This document shows, one piece after another, positions 1 through 9,014 of a stretch of 64,000 bases of DNA. The position numbers and the translations under genes were made by a program. Below the pieces are notes generated by a model. It saw nothing but the letters and a program-made list of their open reading frames with translations. It did not search any database and was not told the origin of the DNA. The first letter of the stretch is position 1; each line of letters starts with the position of its first letter. This DNA comes from Lachnospiraceae bacterium (GTDB lineage Bacteria > Bacillota > Clostridia > Lachnospirales > Lachnospiraceae), in the NCBI GenBank assembly GCA_910575475.1, contig CAJTGD010000007.1, positions 62,001 through 126,000 of the forward strand. The letters run 5' to 3'.

Positions 1-1
1 G

Positions 2-88
2 AAGCAGATGAAGACGCTCATGAAACTGACTCAAAATAGCATGCTGCAGACCGCATATCATACGGAACGCCAGCTCAATCTGCCGTGA
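2..88 (+). CDS. C-terminal fragment of an unknown protein (5' end outside window)
   Basis: A reading frame enters from the left edge and stops at the TGA at 86-88. It gives about 28 residues rich in Gln, Thr, Leu and Met, with no recognisable motif. The next gene begins 45 bases later on the same strand after a good ribosome site, so this could be the end of an upstream member of the same operon. It is too short to name, and could be a chance frame. Confidence 0.35.
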   Translation, partial: KQMKTLMKLTQNSMLQTAYHTERQLNLP

Positions 89-133
89 GTATACTTAGCG
101 GTCTGCAAAGGAAAATAAAGGGAGGAACGATAG

Positions 134-2551
134 ATGAGGATAAAAATGCATCTGCTGGGAACAGGTACTGCGCTGCTGCTCTCAGTATATGCGGTTACGG
201 CCTATGCAGGCCAGGAGATCAGGGAACAGAGACGGTCAATGGAAAATCTCCTCATGCCGGAGATCCGATATGAGGAGCCGGACAGTGATCAGGGCTATTA
301 TAAGGCGGCGCCGGAAGTTCGCATTGTCCACAAACAGGCCGGTGCGGTCACAAAGTATGAACTTTTGTCAGCAGATAACAGCAAAAAAGCAGGAAGCCTA
401 GAGCTGATGGAAGGACAGGATGAAGAAAGCGTTTATCTGGCGGGAGAAGATTTTAAAGAGGGTAAAAATATACTTCATGTATGGATGGAAAAAGATCCTG
501 CCGGGCCGGATGAAAATGAAACAGATGAAAATGGAGAAGAAGGAAATGGTACAGGAGAAAATGAATCAGAAGAAAGTGGAAACGAAGAAAATGGTACAGG
601 GGGAACCGAATCTGAGGGAAGCGGGGCAGGTTCAGCAGAAAACGGATCAGTGGAAAATTTTGAGGAGGATGATCTGCCTTCAGAACATCCGATGCAAAAC
701 GAAGCACAGCAGCAGGGCGCATTACAGCCGGATCCTGGACAGACAGAGGAATCTCTGCAGAATCACATTGCAGATGAATCGAAGGAGTATTCTGCACCAG
801 TCCGGCCGGAAGCGCCGGATCCGGTAGTCAAAGCTGACCTGTCAGAGGATGCCGCATCAGAAGACAATACACCGGAAAAGAAACCTATGCAGCCGGCTGA
901 ACCGGAGATCGTGTTTGAAAAAGAAATCTGCTTCCGGATTGATACAAAGAAGCCTCAAAAGGTTCATTTTTCATACAACAGGGCGATCCTGGACGGTTCC
1001 ATCCTGACAAATGAGCCTGTAGAGCTGACATTGAAAAGCACGGATGAGGGCAGCGGCATGGAAGCCATCTGCTATAAGACAGGAGACGGAACAGCAGGAG
1101 TGCTGACTGGAGACAGCGGAAGTATTGTGTTGAATCCGGGATTTCGCGGACAGATAGAGGCATATGCTGTGGATAAAGCCGGAAATCAATCGGAACCGGA
1201 GCTGTCGGCAATGCTTCTCTGCGAAAACCAGTCTCCCGAAATTCAGATTGAAACCGAGGGGAGTCCGGATGCCTGGCGTTCGGACCCGCTGAGAGTGCAT
1301 GTAAAGGTAACGGATCCGGGTTTGAGCGCCGGAATCCAGTGTCTGAAATGCTATGCCGGAGGTGAGATCGCAGTGCACCGGGAAAATGAAGCCCAGACGG
1401 GAATTACATCCATGGAGGACGGATTTACGGTGGATATCGCCTCAGAAGGCGGAAAAGGAATCCCGGTGGTTGTTGAAGCGCTGGACTGGGCCGGCAATTT
1501 TCACTCGGACAGCAGACTGGTCTATATCGACAAGGCGGCTCCGGTGATTCAGAGTGAGGGCATTCATGACCGTATGATCGCAGGAGAGCCTGTAAAAGGC
1601 AAGATGCGGATCCGGGAAGAAAACGACCTTGCGTCCGCCGGCATGAAGGTCTGGAAGGTCACTTCTGGCAAAAAGAGAGAAGTGATCGAGGAAAAGAAGA
1701 AAGAGACGGAGCCTTTTTCCGGCGCTCAGGACATCGAATGGGACATCGTGCTGGAAGAGGACGGGACGTATGACATCCGGATGACCGCAAAGGACAGGGC
1801 AGGCCATGAGAGCAGGCAGGACAGACGGGTCATTGTGGATCAGACCAATCCGGTGATTCGTTATGTAGATCAGATGCAGGGCGTATATGTACCGTATTTT
1901 CAATGGAATTACGGAAAAGAAGAGGTGGTTCAGGATGAGACGGACTATTCCTATGACATTTTTCTGGACGGAGCATTCTACACCACAGGGAAAAAAATAA
2001 CAAAGGAAGGGATGAGGATGCTGCAGGTCAGGGCCGTGGATGCTGCGGGAAATGAATCTACGGCGGAGGCGGTGTTCCAGATCGACCATACCCCGCCCAG
2101 GATCCGGGTCTATGATGTGGAGGACGGCGGTTTGTACGAGGACATGGCCGCTGTCAGCATTTCCGTGGACGGGAAAGGGGAATATCTCAAGGAGATCATG
2201 GTAAATTCTGAAAAAATGAAGCTGGAGGCGGACTGCCAGATCTTTACCCGGTCGTTTCAGGAGCCGGGAGATTATCAGATCCAGGTGCGGGCAGAGGATC
2301 TGGCGGGAAACCAGGAACAGGAGCAGGTGACATTTCGGATCGAGGAACAAAAGCAACTGTCGGGGGGCGTTTTGAAACCGATCACCAGGATATTCAGAAA
2401 TGTAGACCGGGCGCCGGCCAGAGGAACGCAGCTCCAAGATACAGAACAGGAAAAAAGCCCGGCAGTCCTATGGCTTATGCTGTGTTTTGCGATGGCCGGT
2501 GGCGCATTTCTGGTGAGACAGAAAATATGGAATAGAAGGTGGAGGTCATGA
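134..2551 (+). CDS. Secreted, membrane-anchored protein with repeated Ig-like domains
   Basis: An 805-residue exported protein. Residues 1-25 form a signal peptide (hydrophobic core, AYA-like cleavage site). Residues about 122-180 are a low-complexity Glu/Asn/Gly linker. From about 300 onward come repeated Ig-like modules, seen through recurring Asp-x-Ala-Gly-Asn-type motifs near residues 348, 450, 553, 635 and 720. A single membrane helix lies at about 777-797 and is followed by Arg/Lys residues; there is no LPXTG sorting motif, so the protein should stay anchored in the membrane facing outward. The start follows GGGAGGAACG. The last codons overlap the next gene (a histidine kinase) as ATGA, indicating translational coupling. 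I infer an adhesion or sensing role, perhaps with that kinase; the sequence gives no substrate. Confidence 0.8.
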   Translation: MRIKMHLLGTGTALLLSVYAVTAYAGQEIREQRRSMENLLMPEIRYEEPDSDQGYYKAAPEVRIVHKQAGAVTKYELLSADNSKKAGSLELMEGQDEESVYLAGEDFKEGKNILHVWMEKDPAGPDENETDENGEEGNGTGENESEESGNEENGTGGTESEGSGAGSAENGSVENFEEDDLPSEHPMQNEAQQQGALQPDPGQTEESLQNHIADESKEYSAPVRPEAPDPVVKADLSEDAASEDNTPEKKPMQPAEPEIVFEKEICFRIDTKKPQKVHFSYNRAILDGSILTNEPVELTLKSTDEGSGMEAICYKTGDGTAGVLTGDSGSIVLNPGFRGQIEAYAVDKAGNQSEPELSAMLLCENQSPEIQIETEGSPDAWRSDPLRVHVKVTDPGLSAGIQCLKCYAGGEIAVHRENEAQTGITSMEDGFTVDIASEGGKGIPVVVEALDWAGNFHSDSRLVYIDKAAPVIQSEGIHDRMIAGEPVKGKMRIREENDLASAGMKVWKVTSGKKREVIEEKKKETEPFSGAQDIEWDIVLEEDGTYDIRMTAKDRAGHESRQDRRVIVDQTNPVIRYVDQMQGVYVPYFQWNYGKEEVVQDETDYSYDIFLDGAFYTTGKKITKEGMRMLQVRAVDAAGNESTAEAVFQIDHTPPRIRVYDVEDGGLYEDMAAVSISVDGKGEYLKEIMVNSEKMKLEADCQIFTRSFQEPGDYQIQVRAEDLAGNQEQEQVTFRIEEQKQLSGGVLKPITRIFRNVDRAPARGTQLQDTEQEKSPAVLWLMLCFAMAGGAFLVRQKIWNRRWRS

Positions 2552-3939
2552 ATAAAGAAAGTAAAATGATACGTATGATCCTGTTCGGCCTCAGCGTGAC
2601 AAGCTTCAGTATTGCGGCGGGAGTCTATATCTGGCAGCTCTATAAGACGGCGTCAAGCATGCCGGTGTTCATCATGCTGTCCGTTTTTCTGATATTTCCT
2701 GCTATGATGATATCCCATCAAAATTCGAAGATCGTCGAGGAAAAAGCAAAGGCGCAGAGCGAATTTTTATCCAATATGAGCCATGAGATACGGACCCCGC
2801 TCAACGGCCTGATCGGACTGAACCATATGATGATGCTCAATATCGACAAGGTGGAGCAGGAGCAGCAGAAGGAACAGGTGAAGGACTGGATCCAAAAATC
2901 CTACGGCACGGCGAACTATCTGCTCTCTCTTGTAAATGACGTTCTGGATGTATCCAAGCTCCAGGCCGGCAAGGTGGATCTGGTCATGGAACCGGTCATG
3001 CTGGAAACCATGCTGGATGCCGTCTGGTCCATGCAGCATGACAATATTGTAAACCGGGGCGTGGAATTCAGGATTGAAAAAGAAATCTCCATTCCCTGTA
3101 TCGAAACCGATGGAACACGGATCAAACAGGTCCTGATGAACATTATCGGCAATGCAGCAAAATTTACACCCGCGGGAGGACGGATCACCCTGTCGGTAAG
3201 TCAGAGAAGAACAGACAAAACCCATGTGGAAATGCAGTATCGCTGTGAAGACACCGGAATCGGGATGAGCGAAGAATTTGTGGAAAAGATTTTCGAACTG
3301 TTCAGCCAGGAACAGAATCCTGCATCCCAGGGGGTAAAGGGAACCGGCCTCGGCATGCCGTTAAGCCGCCTGATCGTAGAGTCTATGGGCGGGAAGATCC
3401 ATGTGGAAAGCAAGGTGGGCCGGGGGAGTATATTTACCGTAGTTATTCCATCCGCAATTGCGGAAGCAGCGCCGGATTACGGAAATCGAATGTCGCAGAA
3501 CGGCGTCTGGCCGGAGACAAAAAAGAAACCGGGAAGCGGGAAAACGATCCGGATCCTGCTGGCGGAGGATAACGAGCTGAATTCGGAAATCCTGCTGGAA
3601 ATCCTGACAGAAAGGGGATTCCGGGCCGTTCATGCGGAGAACGGACAGGAAGCGGTCCAAAAATTCAAGGAATCCGCGCCCGGGGAATTTGACATCATAC
3701 TGATGGATATGCAGATGCCAGTCATGGATGGCTGCAGTGCATCAAAAGAGATACGCAAGCTAAACAGGCCGGATGCAAAAAACATTCCGATCTTCGCCTG
3801 CACCGCCAATACATTCAAGGAAGACCGGGACAGGGCAATGGAAAGCGGAATGAATGATTTCCTTTCGAAGCCCATTGATGTGAATATCCTTCTGGAAAAA
3901 CTGGCATTCATATCCGGCCGGCAGGACTCATATACATAG
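2548..3939 (+). CDS. Hybrid histidine kinase/response regulator
   Basis: A 463-residue membrane kinase. Two closely spaced helices (about 8-30 and 38-55) anchor it and leave almost no extracellular loop, so it has no visible sensor domain. The HisKA box has the phospho-accepting His at 79 (SHEIRTPLN). The HATPase domain carries the N, G1 and G2 boxes (NIIGNAAKFT, DTGIGM, GTGLGM). A C-terminal receiver domain has acidic residues near its start and the phospho-acceptor Asp at 387 (LMDMQMPVMDG). I chose ATG 2548 over the in-frame GTG at 2539 because GGTGGAGG sits just before it. It overlaps the stop of the Ig-like gene by ATGA. No separate DNA-binding regulator is encoded nearby, so the output path is unknown. 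Confidence 0.92.
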   Translation: MNKESKMIRMILFGLSVTSFSIAAGVYIWQLYKTASSMPVFIMLSVFLIFPAMMISHQNSKIVEEKAKAQSEFLSNMSHEIRTPLNGLIGLNHMMMLNIDKVEQEQQKEQVKDWIQKSYGTANYLLSLVNDVLDVSKLQAGKVDLVMEPVMLETMLDAVWSMQHDNIVNRGVEFRIEKEISIPCIETDGTRIKQVLMNIIGNAAKFTPAGGRITLSVSQRRTDKTHVEMQYRCEDTGIGMSEEFVEKIFELFSQEQNPASQGVKGTGLGMPLSRLIVESMGGKIHVESKVGRGSIFTVVIPSAIAEAAPDYGNRMSQNGVWPETKKKPGSGKTIRILLAEDNELNSEILLEILTERGFRAVHAENGQEAVQKFKESAPGEFDIILMDMQMPVMDGCSASKEIRKLNRPDAKNIPIFACTANTFKEDRDRAMESGMNDFLSKPIDVNILLEKLAFISGRQDSYT

Positions 3940-3968
3940 AAGCAATAGGCCCCACGGAAGGTTCGTTC

Positions 3969-5375
3969 ATGTCCTGTATCATTGATATCATCCAGTCTCT
4001 GCAGAAGTTTCTGTGGAGCCTGCCCATGCTTGTGATCCTGCTGGGCACGCATATTTATTTTACGGTACGCCTGCATGTGATCCAGAGAAAGATCCCCCAG
4101 GGGATCCGGCTCAGCATTTCCGGCCCGGATGAGGGCCGGGAGGAGGCCGGCAGCCGAAAAGGAGAAAAGGCAGGACGGGAAGGGAATGTATCGCCCTTTT
4201 CCGCCCTTGCCACATCTCTTGCGGCCACCATCGGAACGGGAAATATTGTCGGGATATCCACGGCAGTTGCCATCGGAGGCCCGGGAGCCGTTTTCTGGTG
4301 CTGGATCACCGGCGTACTGGGCATTGCGACCTGTTACGCCGAATGCTATCTTTCTGTACGCTTCCGCGTGAAGCAGGAGGACGGTACATTTCGGGGCGGC
4401 CCCATGTATGTGATGGAGCATGTGCTGCATCAGAAAAGCGCTGCGGTATTGTTTGCATTTTCGGTGATCCTGGTATCGCTGGGGATGGGAAGCAGCGTGC
4501 AGTCTCATTCCATTGCAGCCGCGGTCCTGGAGCAGAAAGCAGTTTCGCCGCAGCTGATCGGTATTGCGGCAGCGGCTCTTACAGGCATTGTGATCGTGGG
4601 CGGGGCAGGACAGATCGCTAAGATCTGTACATGGCTTGTCCCCTTCATGAGCATCTTTTATCTGGGAGGCTGCTTTCTTCTGATCTGGCTGAACCGGGGA
4701 GTCCTGCCGGAGACGCTGCTGGCCATACTTCAATCTGCGTTCTCCTCCCGTTCGGTCATCGGCGGGGCGGCCGGAACGGCGGTCATGACCGGGATGCGGG
4801 CCGGCATCTCCCGGGGGCTGTTTACCAATGAGGCGGGACTGGGATCGATCCCAATGGCCGCGGCTGCTGCCCGGACCGATTCCCCCAGGCAGCAGGGGCT
4901 GGTATCTATGACCGGAACGTTCTGGGATACGGTAGTCATGTGTGCGATCACAGGGATAGCGGTAGTCAGCAGTATGCTGAAAAGTCCGGAGATTTTTAAG
5001 ACGGCCTCGCCCGACCAGCTCTGCTTCCTTGCGTTTTCTCAGTTAGACGGTGTGTTCCGGGATGGCTTTTCGGCCCTTCGGATACCGGGCAGTCTTTCCG
5101 TGGACGGCAGCCTGGTGCTGTCGGCGGCACTGGTATTATTCGCGTTTGCTACGATCATCGGCTGGAATTTTTACGGGGAATGCGCGGTCCGGTACTTGTG
5201 GGGACAGAAAGGGTTGAGGCAGTATCACGTGCTGTATATTTTCGCCGTATACCTGGGGGCGGTCCTGTCGCTGGACCTTGTATGGACGCTGTCCGACCTG
5301 TTCAATTCGTTTATGGCTCTGCCCAATCTGCTCTGCCTGTGGATGCTGCGCAGAGTTGTGATCAAAAATCAATGA
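3969..5375 (+). CDS. Sodium:amino-acid symporter, AGCS (alanine/glycine) family
   Basis: A 468-residue polytopic membrane protein. The AGCS signature is clear: a conserved stretch near residues 75-95 (TSLAATIGTGNIVGIS), FRGGPMYV-like residues near 140, and a second conserved block with FTNEAGLGS around 285. The family imports alanine or glycine using a Na+ gradient. The loop at about residues 50-70 is rich in Arg, Lys, Glu and Gly. The start has GGAAGG about 8 bases upstream. The gene follows the kinase after 29 bases and may share its transcript. Substrate preference within the family cannot be read from the sequence. Confidence 0.93.
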   Translation: MSCIIDIIQSLQKFLWSLPMLVILLGTHIYFTVRLHVIQRKIPQGIRLSISGPDEGREEAGSRKGEKAGREGNVSPFSALATSLAATIGTGNIVGISTAVAIGGPGAVFWCWITGVLGIATCYAECYLSVRFRVKQEDGTFRGGPMYVMEHVLHQKSAAVLFAFSVILVSLGMGSSVQSHSIAAAVLEQKAVSPQLIGIAAAALTGIVIVGGAGQIAKICTWLVPFMSIFYLGGCFLLIWLNRGVLPETLLAILQSAFSSRSVIGGAAGTAVMTGMRAGISRGLFTNEAGLGSIPMAAAAARTDSPRQQGLVSMTGTFWDTVVMCAITGIAVVSSMLKSPEIFKTASPDQLCFLAFSQLDGVFRDGFSALRIPGSLSVDGSLVLSAALVLFAFATIIGWNFYGECAVRYLWGQKGLRQYHVLYIFAVYLGAVLSLDLVWTLSDLFNSFMALPNLLCLWMLRRVVIKNQ

Positions 5376-5495
5376 GGATGGTCTTGTACAGGTACATATA
5401 ATCAGTTATACTTAGGAAAGATTTCGAAACATGAGAAAAATTTCCATTTGTACGGTACCGGTGAAAAAATTGATATACAGGACAGGAGTTAAAAA

Positions 5496-6890
5496 ATGCT
5501 GCAGAACAACATAACGGAAAAAAGAACCTTTTACGGACGGATCTTTAAGCTGGTGCTGCCGATCATTATCCAGAACCTTCTGAGTTCCGCCGTCAGCTCG
5601 GCAGATGTGATCATGCTGAATTATGTGGGCCAGTCAGCCATATCCGCCGTATCACTGGCATCCCAGTACGCCAATATCCTCTTTATGGTATTTTACGGGC
5701 TGGGTACAGGAGCTACCATATTGTGCGCGCAGTACTACGGCAAGGGGAATCTGGAAGCAATCCAGGTTGTAGAGGGGATCGCTCTGCGCTTTTCACTGGC
5801 GATATCCATGCTGTTCTGCGGAATCGCGCTTTTCATTCCGGAGATGATGATGAAGCTGTTTACCAATGACGCGGAGCTGATCGCGGTGGGGGCTTCCTAC
5901 CTGCGTTTCATGAGCATCAGCTATCTTTGCTGCGGTATTGCGGAGGTATATCTTGCGATCCTGCGCAGTGTGGAGCAGGTCGTGATCAGTACGGCGCTCA
6001 ATATCCTGGCATTTTCACTCAATATCATCCTGAATGCAGTCTTTATCTTCGGACTGTTCGGCGCTCCTAGGCTTGGAGCGGCAGGAGTGGGACTTGCCAC
6101 GTCTATCTCCAGACTGGTGGAGCTGGTCGCCTGCTTTGCGGTATCCTACTTCAAAAGTACCATTAAGCTGAACCTCAGATATCTGTTTGTGAGCAACAGG
6201 CCGTTGTTCCAGGATTTTGTGAGACTGTCCCTGCCTGCGCTGGGAAATGACATTGTATGGAGCGTTGCGTTTGCCATGTACTCGGTGGTCATGGGACATA
6301 TGGGGACGGATGCGGTGGCCGCCAATTCCTTTGTCGTTGTGGTCCGCAATTTCGGAACCATCCTTTGCTTTGGAATGGCAAATGCAGGGGGGATCCTTCT
6401 TGGAAATGTGATCGGGGAAAATAAGATCGAAGAAGCGCGGGACGGCGCGAAGAAGCTGATGAAGCTGACGGTGATCTCCGGAGCCATCGGAGGGCTGATC
6501 GTGGTTGCGGCAATGCCGATCGTACTGACATACGCATCCTCCTCCTTAAGCACGCAGGCCATGCATTATCTGAAATGCATGCTGTGGATCAATACATATT
6601 ACATCATGGGAGTGGCGGTCAATACCACGCTGATCGCGGGGGCCTTTCGGGCAGGGGGCGACAGCCGGTTCGGATTTATCTGTGATACGATCGTCATGTG
6701 GTGCTATGGGGTTCCGCTCGGATTCCTGGCGGCGTTTGTGGTCAAGCTCCCTGTGATGTGGGTTTATTTTCTGCTGTGTACCGATGAATTTGTAAAATGG
6801 CCATGGGTACTCCGGCATTACCGCGGCGGAAAGTGGCTCAACAATATCACACGGGACGACCTGTTCCGGAAGGATGAGAGCGGCATATAG
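5496..6890 (+). CDS. MATE-family multidrug/toxin efflux transporter
   Basis: A 464-residue protein of about 12 membrane helices with the two-fold MATE repeat. The N-terminal half starts with the typical 'lvlPiiiqnllss' segment and a glycine-rich GLGTGATILCAQYYGKG region near residue 75; the equivalent region of the second half (GILLGNVIGEN) is near residue 300. MATE proteins export cationic compounds against H+ or Na+ influx. The start follows ACAGGAG. Its last 44 bases overlap the end of the convergent YwaF-like gene. A second MATE gene lies at 10416. The two are clearly diverged, so this is not a recent duplication. Confidence 0.93.
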   Translation: MLQNNITEKRTFYGRIFKLVLPIIIQNLLSSAVSSADVIMLNYVGQSAISAVSLASQYANILFMVFYGLGTGATILCAQYYGKGNLEAIQVVEGIALRFSLAISMLFCGIALFIPEMMMKLFTNDAELIAVGASYLRFMSISYLCCGIAEVYLAILRSVEQVVISTALNILAFSLNIILNAVFIFGLFGAPRLGAAGVGLATSISRLVELVACFAVSYFKSTIKLNLRYLFVSNRPLFQDFVRLSLPALGNDIVWSVAFAMYSVVMGHMGTDAVAANSFVVVVRNFGTILCFGMANAGGILLGNVIGENKIEEARDGAKKLMKLTVISGAIGGLIVVAAMPIVLTYASSSLSTQAMHYLKCMLWINTYYIMGVAVNTTLIAGAFRAGGDSRFGFICDTIVMWCYGVPLGFLAAFVVKLPVMWVYFLLCTDEFVKWPWVLRHYRGGKWLNNITRDDLFRKDESGI

Positions 6891-7599
6891 CAGCATACCG
6901 GGGCAGGAGTAGCTTCCACAGAAGAAACAGAAGTCCGGCTCCCAGGATGGTCATGCCGATGTAGAGAAAGATCACGGTAAGGTTGCCCAACAGAGGAACC
7001 AGATCATAAAATATGATCTGTTCCATTCGGTATGCCGGATTGATATAAAACATATTGATGATTCCGAAGCGGCCGCAAATGTGGTTGATCCCGGCTGCAA
7101 CGGCGCAGCAGGCCAGATAGAAAAGGGAGGCGCGTTTAAAATCCTGTGGGTGTGGAGGAACAGACGGCTCCTTCCGATCAACATTCGAAAGGGAGGCGTA
7201 TCCTTCCAATTCATAAGCGAAAGCAGCCAGGATCCCGATCCAGATCAGAAGCACATGCCATGCGTAAGAATGAAATGTCAGTGCGGGGATCGGGTAATGG
7301 AGCCCGCTGGTATCCGCAAAGACGGCGATCCCTCCCAGCAATCCGAAGGTCATGAGGAAGGTCAGGAAGGTACGGCGCAAAAAGGGGCTTTTCGCATACG
7401 GAAGAACCAGCAGAACATACATGGGAACACTGCAGAGCTGGAACGGAAAATATCTCCAGTCATAGGAGCCATGATTCAGAAAAAAGGTCAGGCAGGCCTG
7501 CTTCCAGATCTCGGAAAAAAGCATCAGCATACCGCAGATCCGGAAAAAGGTTTGAACGCGGTACGGAAAAGAAGGGGACATTCTGAAATTTCTGATCAT
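6847..7599 (-). CDS. YwaF/TIGR02206-type integral membrane protein
   Basis: A 250-residue membrane protein with six or seven hydrophobic segments. It shows the family's typical pattern: an aromatic-rich region with WRYFPFQLCSVPMYVL near residue 50, a short glycine-rich helix (GLLGGIAVF), and TFHSYAWHVLLIW near residue 108. This matches the YwaF-like (TIGR02206) family, whose biochemical function is not established. It ends tail-to-tail with the MATE gene and overlaps it by 44 bases. The start lies just after an AAGGAG-type site (AGAAAAGGAGATTTTTATTATG on the minus strand). Confidence 0.8.
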   Translation of the reverse strand: MIRNFRMSPSFPYRVQTFFRICGMLMLFSEIWKQACLTFFLNHGSYDWRYFPFQLCSVPMYVLLVLPYAKSPFLRRTFLTFLMTFGLLGGIAVFADTSGLHYPIPALTFHSYAWHVLLIWIGILAAFAYELEGYASLSNVDRKEPSVPPHPQDFKRASLFYLACCAVAAGINHICGRFGIINMFYINPAYRMEQIIFYDLVPLLGNLTVIFLYIGMTILGAGLLFLLWKLLLPRYAAICRSHPSGTGRPV

Positions 7600-7826
7600 A
7601 ATAAAAATCTCCTTTTCTCATAAAAGTATCTGGTTGATAAGATCCAATAAAATTGGGGGGTAATAGTATAGTGTTTACAGATATATTTTACAAATTCATG
7701 AAAAAAACGGCTGTCTGTAATAAAGAATATCAGTGCCTTTAGCATCCTGCAAGCAGAAGAACCAAAATTTTCTATATTTTAAGGTGTTTTTTGCATGAAA
7801 TTGTAGAAAAAATGTCGAATTGATTG

Positions 7827-7832
7827 TATAAT
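7827..7832 (+). promoter_or_regulatory. -10 box of the probable glgC promoter
   Basis: A perfect TATAAT lies 41 bases before the glgC ATG, with a purine-rich start region after it. The -35 element is poor: no hexamer better than three or four matches at 16-18 bases. The rest of the 7600-7873 gap is AT-rich; its only other visible structure is a short inverted pair (TTACAG near 7675, CTGTAA near 7708). Confidence 0.45.
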
Positions 7833-7873
7833 AGAAAGCAGTTACTATTTATCTATGAAAGAGAGGGTTCACT

Positions 7874-9013
7874 ATGAAGCAAAATAATATGGTAGCAATG
7901 ATTTTAGCCGGCGGCCGAGGGTCGCGGCTGCACGATCTGACCAATAAAGTTGCCAAGCCTGCCGTTTCATACGGCGGAAAATACCGTATCGTGGATTTTC
8001 CGCTGAGCAATTGCGCAAACAGCGGGATTGACGTTGTCGGAGTATTGACCCAGTATGAGTCGGTATTGCTGAATAGCTACGTGTCCATGGGCCGCCGCTG
8101 GGGGCTGGACGCGAAGGGCAGCGGGGTTTATGTTCTGCCGCCGCGTGAGAAGGCTGACGCGAATCTGGACGTATACCGCGGAACTGCGGATGCGATCTCA
8201 CAGAATATTGATTTTATAGATACATATAATCCGGAATACCTTCTTGTACTTTCCGGAGACCATATCTACAAGATGAATTATTCCAAGATGCTGGATTACC
8301 ATAAGGAAAACAAGGCGGATGCCACCATCGCCGTGATCGAAGTTCCCATGCGCGAAGCAAGCCGGTTCGGTATCATGAACGCCAATGAAGACGGCGTGAT
8401 CTACGAATTTGAGGAGAAGCCGGAGAAGCCGAAGAGCAATCTTGCTTCCATGGGTATCTATATCTTTGACTGGAAGCAGCTCCGCAAGCTGCTGGTTGCG
8501 GATATGAAGAACCCGGATTCGAACCACGATTTCGGCAAGGACATCATCCCCACGCTTTTGAACGACGGCAAGAGACTGCTTGCGTACAAGTTCAAGGGCT
8601 ATTGGAAGGACGTAGGAACCATTGATTCCCTTTGGGAAGCCAATATGGATCTTCTGGATAAAAAGAATGAACTCGACTTAAGTGACCCTACCTGGAAAAT
8701 TTATACAGAAGATGTTACAACCCTGCCTCATTATGTAGGAGCAGAAGCGGACATCAAGCGCGCCTTTATCACACAGGGCTGTGTGATCGAGGGCGAAGTG
8801 AAGAATTCCGTATTGTTTACCGGCGCGAAAGTAGGCGCCGGAGCAAAGATCATCGACAGCGTACTCATGCCGGGCGTATCAGTGGAAGAAGGCGCAGTGG
8901 TTACCCGCGCCCTGGTTGCGGACGGAGTGAAGATTGGAAAAGAGGCTGTCGTGGGAAGCGCGGACAGCGAACATATCGAGCTGGTTGCGAAGCGTGTAAA
9001 GGGGGTTGAATAA
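7874..9013 (+). CDS. glgC: Glucose-1-phosphate adenylyltransferase (ADP-glucose pyrophosphorylase), catalytic subunit
   Basis: Makes ADP-glucose from glucose-1-phosphate and ATP, the committed step of bacterial glycogen synthesis. At 379 residues it has normal GlgC length. The nucleotidyltransferase N-terminus has the nucleotide-binding signature GGRGSRL near residues 15-21 followed by KVAKPAV. Other hallmarks are the FPLSNC segment, the [12 protein letters not shown] motif near 120, and a C-terminal left-handed beta helix with hexapeptide repeats (about 290-370). The start follows GAGAGGG. Its TAA at 9011-9013 lies one base before the ATG of glgD, so the two are almost certainly cotranscribed and form the GlgC/GlgD heteromer known in Firmicutes. 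Confidence 0.97.
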   Translation: MKQNNMVAMILAGGRGSRLHDLTNKVAKPAVSYGGKYRIVDFPLSNCANSGIDVVGVLTQYESVLLNSYVSMGRRWGLDAKGSGVYVLPPREKADANLDVYRGTADAISQNIDFIDTYNPEYLLVLSGDHIYKMNYSKMLDYHKENKADATIAVIEVPMREASRFGIMNANEDGVIYEFEEKPEKPKSNLASMGIYIFDWKQLRKLLVADMKNPDSNHDFGKDIIPTLLNDGKRLLAYKFKGYWKDVGTIDSLWEANMDLLDKKNELDLSDPTWKIYTEDVTTLPHYVGAEADIKRAFITQGCVIEGEVKNSVLFTGAKVGAGAKIIDSVLMPGVSVEEGAVVTRALVADGVKIGKEAVVGSADSEHIELVAKRVKGVE

Positions 9014-9014
9014 T

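Noticed and set aside
1442-2437. Long open frame on the minus strand inside the Ig-like gene
   Set aside because: It lies fully antisense to a gene with a clear signal peptide, repeats and ribosome site. Its translation has no recognisable motif and is Leu/Arg/His-rich, as expected of a shadow frame.
3630-4733. 367-codon open frame antisense to the kinase end and the symporter
   Set aside because: Crosses two real genes and their gap; Cys/Arg-rich translation without motif.
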